In this document: piece after piece, positions 59,331 to 64,000 of the stretch | How the letters are laid out: the number at the start of each line of letters is the position of its first letter | How positions within the stretch are numbered: position 1 is the first letter of the stretch | From: an uncultured Bacillaceae bacterium | GTDB lineage: Bacteria; Bacillota; Bacilli; Bacillales; Bacillaceae_L | Direction: 5' to 3' | NCBI GenBank assembly: GCA_947497585.1 | Contig: CANMHG010000001.1 | Coordinates: 1-64,000 of the forward strand | Length of the DNA stretch: 64,000 nucleotides | Position numbers and translations under genes: made by a program | The notes under the pieces: model-generated | Databases searched by the model: none | What the model was told of the DNA's origin: nothing | What the model saw: only the letters and a program-made list of their open reading frames with translations

Positions 59331-59831
59331 ATGATTTACCAATTGAAAATTACATTGACTAACACAATTCCCGTTGTGTGGCGGAGGCTTCAAGTTAGCA
59401 GTAGAATGAGTTTTGCTCATTTACATGACATTCTTCAGGTTTTATTTGAATGGGAAGGAGAGCATTTATATTTATTTGAAGTTACTCGGTCTGATGGAAT
59501 AATAATCAAAAGCCATGGGGTTACAATTGGCCCTATCGACCTTTTGACAGAGGAAGTTACTTATCCAGGAGTAGATAGCATAATAGAAAATTGGTTAACA
59601 AAAGAGAAGGATACATGTCGATATATTTATGATTTCGGGAACTATTGGCAGCATGAAATCATCTTAGAAAAGATCATCGATATCGGTGAATCTTCGTATT
59701 TTTACCCAGTTTGTAGGAAAGCAGTTGGAGAGGCACCAGTTGAGTATGTATTAGGTAGTAATAAGATTGGAAATGACGAACTAAGAACAGCAATTAATCA
59801 ACAACTAAAGCATTTATGGGAAAAGATATAG
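59331..59831 (+). CDS. pRiA4b ORF-3-like protein, 166 aa
   Basis: The start YQLKITLTNTIPVVWRRLQVSSRMSFAHLHDILQVLFEWEGEHLYLFEV matches the plasmid pRiA4b ORF-3 family, as do YIYDFGNYWQHEIILEKI and YPVCRKAVGEAPVEYVLG. Soluble, function unknown; often found near mobile or defence genes, but none is seen here. A probable small RNA lies convergent downstream. Confidence 0.87.
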   Translation: MIYQLKITLTNTIPVVWRRLQVSSRMSFAHLHDILQVLFEWEGEHLYLFEVTRSDGIIIKSHGVTIGPIDLLTEEVTYPGVDSIIENWLTKEKDTCRYIYDFGNYWQHEIILEKIIDIGESSYFYPVCRKAVGEAPVEYVLGSNKIGNDELRTAINQQLKHLWEKI

Positions 59832-59842
59832 AAGGAAAATAA

Positions 59843-60040
59843 AAAATCCAATCCCTTATTAGAGACTGGATTGGAGTTATTATAGGTAGTAAGCCACATT
59901 TGCCGTAACCCGCATAAGAAAGTTTTAAACCACCACTTCTCAAAGTGGGTGTTTGCAGAAACCTTCCTGTCTTCCTCCAGCACATGATGAGGCATGACAT
60001 TCCAGCTCGATGTTAAACTCCCTATTACAGCTTAAAGGTT
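59843..60040 (-). ncRNA. Candidate structured non-coding RNA, about 190 nt
   Basis: GC-richer than its surroundings, with no convincing reading frame. On the minus strand GGAGTT near 60023 can pair with AACTCC at about 59872. Inside are CCTC...GAGG and the strong hairpin AAACACCCACTT-TGAG-AAGTGGTGGTTT. A clear terminator ends it (TCCAATCC...GGATTGGA then TTTTTTATTTT). Size and closing stem resemble 6S RNA, but I do not recognise the sequence. A mobile-element fragment is the main alternative. Confidence 0.55.
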
Positions 60041-60250
60041 AAAACTTAATTAAAATTACGTACAACGCAGCTTGTATTGTTATCTTACATGTTATTGGCT
60101 ATAAGTTCAATGGTTATTTTTAACTTTCCTATATTACCGAAATCTATATCATTAAATAAATTTCTAAGGATAGAGCATACATCCCAAAAACAATCTGTCC
60201 TTGTTTTCAATAAAAAGGTTGGTTGGAAAAACTATGACAGTATATTGAAT

Positions 60251-60667
60251 CTAGCCATAAGTTCTTTGTAGATATGTAACGGATTGTCTTATAAGCTTTT
60301 TTAATACATCCACGTCAATATCTTCAACCTTATTGATATAAACACAGGCCTTTCCAGAGGTATGCTTTCCGAAATGATTTAGTAATTCAGCTCGCTCTGT
60401 ATCGCCAGTTGCAAAATAAAGACTTATCTTTGCTTTACGAGGTGAAAAACCGACAAGCGGCGCATCACCTTCATGTCCAGATGCATATTTATAATGATAA
60501 GACCCAAACCCAATAATACTTGGCCCCCACATTTTTGCAGGATACATGGTCGTTTCTGTAAATATGTCTAATAGCTTGTATGCATCTTCACGTTTTTTCT
60601 GGTTTTCAACCTTTTCTATAAATTCAATTACGCTATTTTCTGTTTCCTTCGTTTTTAGTTCATACAA
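60251..60667 (-). CDS. DUF1801 protein, 138 aa
   Basis: DUF1801 features: EFIEKVENQKKREDAYKLLDIF, KMWGPSIIGFGSYHYKYASGHEGD, LVGFSPRKAKISLYF and GKHTSGKACVYINKVEDIDVDVLKKLI. Small soluble protein of the YdhG/iron-chaperone-like group, with no proven function. The upstream ribosome site is AAGGAG-like. It lies 51 bp from the next minus gene and may share its transcript. Confidence 0.88.
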   Translation of the reverse strand: MYELKTKETENSVIEFIEKVENQKKREDAYKLLDIFTETTMYPAKMWGPSIIGFGSYHYKYASGHEGDAPLVGFSPRKAKISLYFATGDTERAELLNHFGKHTSGKACVYINKVEDIDVDVLKKLIRQSVTYLQRTYG

Positions 60668-60718
60668 AGGGCAATTCTCCTTTCGAAAAGGTTTTGCCTA
60701 CTGAAAGCAGGGTTTATA

Positions 60719-61147
60719 TTATACAATCAATCCTTCATTCTTTTGAAAATTTAAATCCCAAGTAACTCCAAACCTATCCTTTACTTTTGCAAATGTTGCT
60801 CCCCAAAACGTATCTTGTAATTCCATATAAACAGTTCCAGTTTCACTTAATTTACTATAAATTTTCTTAATATCATCCTCATTTTCAAAGTCTAATACTA
60901 GAGAAATATTGTTGCCAATTTCGATGGTGTGACCTGGGAAAGAATCTGAAAACATTAGATAGAGATCGTCCTTTTTAAATTGTGCATGCATAATGCGATC
61001 ACTAATCTCAGGAGGGGTTGGGTAGTCTGCTTCCCCGAAAGTTTGTATATTCAAAATTTCTCCTTGAAATACTTCCTTATAGTATTCAAGAGCTTCTCTA
61101 GCATTATCTACGAAGGATAAGTATGGTGTTGTTTGTTTTTTTAACAT
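60719..61147 (-). CDS. VOC family protein (PhnB/YjdN-like), 142 aa
   Basis: ATG at 61147 behind GGAGTGA. PYLSFVDNAREALEYYKEVFQGEI, MHAQFKKDDLYLMFSDSF, ISLVLDFENEDDIKKIYSKL and DTFWGATFAKVKDRFGVTWDLNF are typical of the PhnB-like branch of the glyoxalase/bleomycin-resistance fold. The His/Glu metal set is incomplete, so binding rather than catalysis is possible. A LexA-type box lies 63 bp upstream of the start. Confidence 0.87.
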   Translation of the reverse strand: MLKKQTTPYLSFVDNAREALEYYKEVFQGEILNIQTFGEADYPTPPEISDRIMHAQFKKDDLYLMFSDSFPGHTIEIGNNISLVLDFENEDDIKKIYSKLSETGTVYMELQDTFWGATFAKVKDRFGVTWDLNFQKNEGLIV

Positions 61148-61209
61148 AATGATCACTCCAATCTCCTTTTTCTATATTCCCATAATAAGTAATTTTACAT
61201 CATAAGTAA

Positions 61210-61223
61210 AGAACATTCGTTCG
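61210..61223. promoter_or_regulatory. LexA (SOS) box upstream of the VOC gene
   Basis: On the minus strand CGAACGAATGTTCT matches CGAAC-N4-GTTYC in 13 of 14 positions. It overlaps TTGCGA (-35), with TATGAT 16 bp downstream as -10, the same layout as at 53358. Confidence 0.65.
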
Positions 61224-61421
61224 CAAACTAACTGAATGACTCTTATTTACAGACTTTCACTATGATTGTGGTAATGGTTTATAAATCTTTAATGTTATAC
61301 TTTAGGTAATTTAGTTATCCCAGATTTTATTTATATTTAAATGAAAATCGGTTTACAAAAGACTATGGGAATATATTCATTGTTTCCATACGACATTTTA
61401 TAGATTGAGAGGAACAAATAG

Positions 61422-62216
61422 ATGCAAGAAATTCATATAAAGCTAATTACAGATGAAGATGGAAGTGCAGAAGTTCTTGTAGATGGAATAATAGATGGTA
61501 ACAAGTATTGTTTTCTCTTAGATACTGGCTCTGGAAAATCTACAATAAAATCAGATGAATTCATATCGTCATTTTCTAGTATTGGAAATGTGAAAGGGAA
61601 TGGAGTGTTTTCATCGTTTGAAGAAGAAAAAATAACTGTACCCAATCTAGAAGTGGGTCCGATAAAAAAGAAGGATTTTGCTATGTCTCGTACGCAAGAA
61701 ACTTCCCCCTTAACTAAGAATCTCATAGGGATGGATTTCCTGAAAGATCATCGATTTCATTTTTATTTTGATAAAAATAGAGTTATCGTTGATGATGACT
61801 TAAATACCGTTAATAAGCTTAAGGAATTAATTCTTGGAAAGAAATATCACCCGTATGTTGATGTTTATTTTGGAACTGAAAAAGCAAGTGCTGTATGGGA
61901 TACAGGAGCTGGAATGACCGTTGTGGATTTAACATTTATTGATAAATTTCCTCATCATTTTCAAGAGCGTGGTACTTCAATAGGCACTGATGCTACTGGA
62001 ACAACAAGAGAAACACCAATGTATCTTATGAAAGATGTAACAATAGGAGACATTGAATTTCCATCTCACCTTGTTGTCGGTGTGGACCTTTCACATGTTA
62101 ATGCATCAACAGAAATACCTATGAATTTAATCTTAGGTTACACAACAATGATTAAGGCAAACTGGTTCTTTGACTTTCCAAATAAAAAATGGTCAATAAT
62201 TAATATGTTAGAATAA
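61422..62216 (+). CDS. Tandem retropepsin-like aspartyl protease, 264 aa
   Basis: Two active-site motifs in one chain: FLLDTGSGKSTI (Asp34) and AVWDTGAGMTVV (Asp160), each followed by the ILG/LIG-type motif of its lobe (NLIGMDFL and LILGYTTM). Retropepsins normally form dimers of one motif each; here two copies are fused, giving a pepsin-like arrangement. No signal peptide, so it acts in the cytosol. GAGAGGAAC ribosome site. Single gene before the ktr operon. Confidence 0.85.
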   Translation: MQEIHIKLITDEDGSAEVLVDGIIDGNKYCFLLDTGSGKSTIKSDEFISSFSSIGNVKGNGVFSSFEEEKITVPNLEVGPIKKKDFAMSRTQETSPLTKNLIGMDFLKDHRFHFYFDKNRVIVDDDLNTVNKLKELILGKKYHPYVDVYFGTEKASAVWDTGAGMTVVDLTFIDKFPHHFQERGTSIGTDATGTTRETPMYLMKDVTIGDIEFPSHLVVGVDLSHVNASTEIPMNLILGYTTMIKANWFFDFPNKKWSIINMLE

Positions 62217-62294
62217 TAGAACTCTAAGAGAATGGATGAATTAAGTGCCTTATAAAAAGTCTGATATTCTTAAAAAATCTTTACAAAAAAACCG

Positions 62295-62323
62295 TTGACA
62301 TACGTTAAAAACAGGAGTAAATT
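62295..62323 (+). promoter_or_regulatory. Promoter of the ktrAB operon
   Basis: TTGACA (62295-62300) and TAAATT (62318-62323), 17 bp apart, just before the riboswitch. Confidence 0.7.
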
Positions 62324-62354
62324 AATCTCCATAAATCAAAAAAATAATACCTAG

Positions 62355-62515
62355 CACCTTTTAATCGCTGAATCTATTATAGAGCGGGGGAACCACTTAT
62401 ATGGCATATAAAAACTGCCTTGGGGTGAGTCTTACTTTGTAAGAGGGGATACTCTCAGTCCCTAATCCGACAGCTAACTCCGTAAGCGTTAATTGTATCT
62501 TTCCGAGAGAAAGGT
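62355..62515 (+). promoter_or_regulatory. ydaO-type c-di-AMP riboswitch
   Basis: Landmarks: AATCGCTGAATCT, AGCGGGGGAACC, TTGGGGTGAGTC, GGGGATACTCTCAGTCCC, AATCCGACAGCTAACTCCGTAAGCG. This aptamer normally sits before ktrA (yuaA) and shuts off expression when c-di-AMP is bound. Ends are approximate. Confidence 0.95.
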
Positions 62516-62530
62516 CATAGGTTTGAACCT

Positions 62531-62562
62531 AAGACCATTCTATTTGCGATGGTCTTTTTTCT
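62531..62562 (+). terminator. Terminator of the c-di-AMP riboswitch
   Basis: AAGACCAT pairs with ATGGTCTT around TCTATTTGCG, followed by Ts. The upstream AGGTCATAGG can form a rival pairing. Confidence 0.88.
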
Positions 62563-62594
62563 ATGGTGTAAGGTGAAAAAGGAGAAGAAACAAC

Positions 62595-63251
62595 ATGAAG
62601 AAACAATTTGCAGTTATTGGATTAGGACGTTTTGGAAGTAGTGTTTGCAAGGAACTATACCGATTAGGACACGATGTATTAGCAGTTGACCAGGTAGAGG
62701 ATCGGGTAAATGCCATTGCTCATCATTCAACTCATTCAGCCATTTCTAACGCAACAGATGAAAGTGCATTAAAAGCACTAGGTATTCGAAACTTTGACTA
62801 TGTCATTGTGGCAATTGGTGATAACATTCAATCTAGTATTCTATGTACAATGTTATTAAAAGAAATGGGAATCTCTAACGTATGGGTAAAAGCCCAAAAT
62901 GATTACCACCATAAAGTTCTTGAGAAGATTGGTGCAGATCGGATTGTACGTCCTGAGCAAGATATGGGGATAAGGGTAGCGCATCATCTAGACTCTGAAA
63001 AAATTATAGATTACATTGAGCTATCAGATGATTATAGTATCGTAGAGTTAGTAGCAACAGAAAGAAATGCAAATCAAACGCTTGTAGAAATGGATGTAAG
63101 AGCAAAGTTTGGATGTACGATCTTAGCGGTAAAAAGAGGAGAAGAAGTCAATATATCACCATTGCCAACAGATACAGTGTTGTTGAAAGACATTCTAGTC
63201 GTAATGGGACATAACAGTGATATCAGACGTTTTGAAGAAAAAGGTGTGTAA
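62595..63251 (+). CDS. ktrA: Potassium uptake regulator KtrA, 218 aa
   Basis: RCK_N domain with the Rossmann loop VIGLGRFGSS (7-16), KALGIRNFDYVIVAIGDNIQSSI and VWVKAQNDYHHKVLEKIGADRIVRPEQDMG, then an RCK_C domain (about 135-218). KtrA forms a ring that binds ATP/ADP, and in its C-domain c-di-AMP, and gates KtrB. Preceded by the c-di-AMP riboswitch. It overlaps ktrB at TAATG. Confidence 0.96.
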   Translation: MKKQFAVIGLGRFGSSVCKELYRLGHDVLAVDQVEDRVNAIAHHSTHSAISNATDESALKALGIRNFDYVIVAIGDNIQSSILCTMLLKEMGISNVWVKAQNDYHHKVLEKIGADRIVRPEQDMGIRVAHHLDSEKIIDYIELSDDYSIVELVATERNANQTLVEMDVRAKFGCTILAVKRGEEVNISPLPTDTVLLKDILVVMGHNSDIRRFEEKGV

Positions 63252-64000
63252 TGATAATGCGCAAACTAATTTCCACAAATAAATGGAAAGGCAGAGTTAT
63301 TCATCTTAGCCCACCACAAGTATTAGCATTAGGGTTTATAGCCTTTATTTTTATTGGTGCTGTTTTACTGAAGCTTCCAGTTGCTACGATATCATCAATC
63401 TCTTGGTTAGATGCTATTTTTACAGCTACTTCTGCAATTACAGTAACAGGATTGGTCGTTGTGGATACTGGTACGGTCTATTCTGTTTTTGGTCAAATCG
63501 TCATTATGTGTCTTATTCAACTAGGTGGTTTAGGATTGATGACATTTGCCGTTCTAATTGTCATGATGCTTGGGAAGAAAATAGGCCTACAACAAAGAAT
63601 ACTTATACAAGAATCATTTAACCAAACCTCTTTGGGAGGCCTTGTACGTTTAATTAAGATTTTATTGGTTTTTACACTTTTACTTGAAAGTATTGCCTTT
63701 GTTCTGTTATCCATAAGATGGGTACCGGAGTTCGGTTGGGGAGAAGGCTTGTATCAAAGTTTGTTCCATACAATTTCTGCCTATAATAATGCAGGCTTTT
63801 CATTATGGTCTAACGGACTGACTTCCTATGTTGGTGACCCAATTGTAAACATCGTCATTACAAGTTTGTTTATAACAGGAGGAATTGGGTTTACCGTTCT
63901 TGCAGACCTATGGTCAAAGAAGAATTTCAAGCGTTTAACACTACACTCTAAAATCATGATTGTTGGTACGTTTTCAATTAATATTCTGGCTTTTCTTCTT
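63251..64000 (+). CDS. ktrB: Potassium transporter KtrB, N-terminal part (runs off the window)
   Basis: Starts at the ATG of TAATG at 63251; the ATG at 63257 is also possible. The selectivity-filter glycine motifs are visible: TSAITVTGLVVVDTG (first pore loop) and YNNAGFSLW (second), along with QLGGLGLMTFAVLIVMMLGKKIGL. It is the membrane channel of the KtrAB K+ uptake system. About 250 of an expected 440 residues are present; the rest lies past the window end. Confidence 0.95.
   Translation, partial: MIMRKLISTNKWKGRVIHLSPPQVLALGFIAFIFIGAVLLKLPVATISSISWLDAIFTATSAITVTGLVVVDTGTVYSVFGQIVIMCLIQLGGLGLMTFAVLIVMMLGKKIGLQQRILIQESFNQTSLGGLVRLIKILLVFTLLLESIAFVLLSIRWVPEFGWGEGLYQSLFHTISAYNNAGFSLWSNGLTSYVGDPIVNIVITSLFITGGIGFTVLADLWSKKNFKRLTLHSKIMIVGTFSINILAFLL

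Noticed and set aside
59794..60000. Two minus-strand frames across the candidate RNA
   Set aside because: No start signals, no recognisable protein, and they run through the terminator and into the convergent gene.
59843..60040. Insertion-sequence end or omega-RNA remnant
   Set aside because: No transposase or TnpB frame, no target duplication and no matching ends were seen. Kept as an alternative only.
60077..60271. Plus-strand frame of 64 residues
   Set aside because: No ribosome site, and it overlaps the end of the DUF1801 gene; codon pattern is not convincing.

Overview
The window is about 64 kb of a low-GC Gram-positive chromosome, almost certainly a member of the Bacillaceae close to Bacillus. 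The evidence is the rRNA-proximal tRNA order (Val-Thr-Lys-Leu-Gly-Leu-Arg-Pro-Ala, as I recall it from B. subtilis trnB), strong GGAGG-type ribosome sites with frequent TTG/GTG starts, a bacterial nitric oxide synthase, KtrAB behind a c-di-AMP riboswitch, an M-box in front of mgtE, LexA/Zur/Fnr-type boxes of Bacillus form, and U-run terminators. No phage, plasmid, insertion sequence or CRISPR array was recognised.

Layout. 1-2125: end of a 5S rRNA, 15 tRNAs and one truncated tRNA-Gly copy. 2.2-12.8 kb: stand-alone genes (acetyltransferase, LysM/NlpC-P60 wall hydrolase, PhzF-like protein, diguanylate cyclase, nos, Nudix) and an ECF sigma factor with a membrane partner. 12.9-18.5 kb: a 52-bp tandem repeat array, then an ABC-2 exporter divergent from its likely two-component system. 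18.5-30 kb: a second diguanylate cyclase, Staygreen homologue, PopT-type carrier, GtrA, mgtE with M-box, asnA, a frameshifted ridA and others. 30-42 kb: a three-gene ABC exporter, a DoxX protein with an Fnr-like site, a zinc-homeostasis cluster with three Zur-like boxes, an RNase J paralogue and a third diguanylate cyclase. 42-50 kb: small membrane proteins, FAD monooxygenase, TatA, MTA/SAH nucleosidase, hydrolases and an SDR. 50-56 kb: an RNA-rich stretch with a second 52-bp array, a manganese (yybP-ykoY) riboswitch before an alpha/beta hydrolase, a c-di-GMP-I riboswitch before an unknown 105-aa protein, an SOS-type holin-like toxin with antisense RNA, and a TPP riboswitch on thiT. 56-64 kb: modAB, nitroreductase, a probable unassigned structured RNA on the minus strand, a protein with two retropepsin-like motifs, and ktrA-ktrB behind a c-di-AMP riboswitch; ktrB runs off the end.

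How it fits together. Five riboswitches (Mg2+, Mn2+, c-di-GMP, TPP, c-di-AMP) and three GGDEF proteins make the window unusually rich in small-molecule control. The c-di-GMP riboswitch joined to an uncharacterised small gene is the clearest route to a new effector. The 52-bp arrays at 12.9 and 50.2 kb seem to be one repeat family: each unit is a hairpin of about 30 nt plus a linker of about 22 nt, with different stems in the two arrays. A near-perfect GC-rich palindrome occurs three times, each time 11-15 bp behind a stop codon.

Limits. All calls come from reading the sequence. Family names rest on remembered motifs, and no search, folding program or statistic was run.
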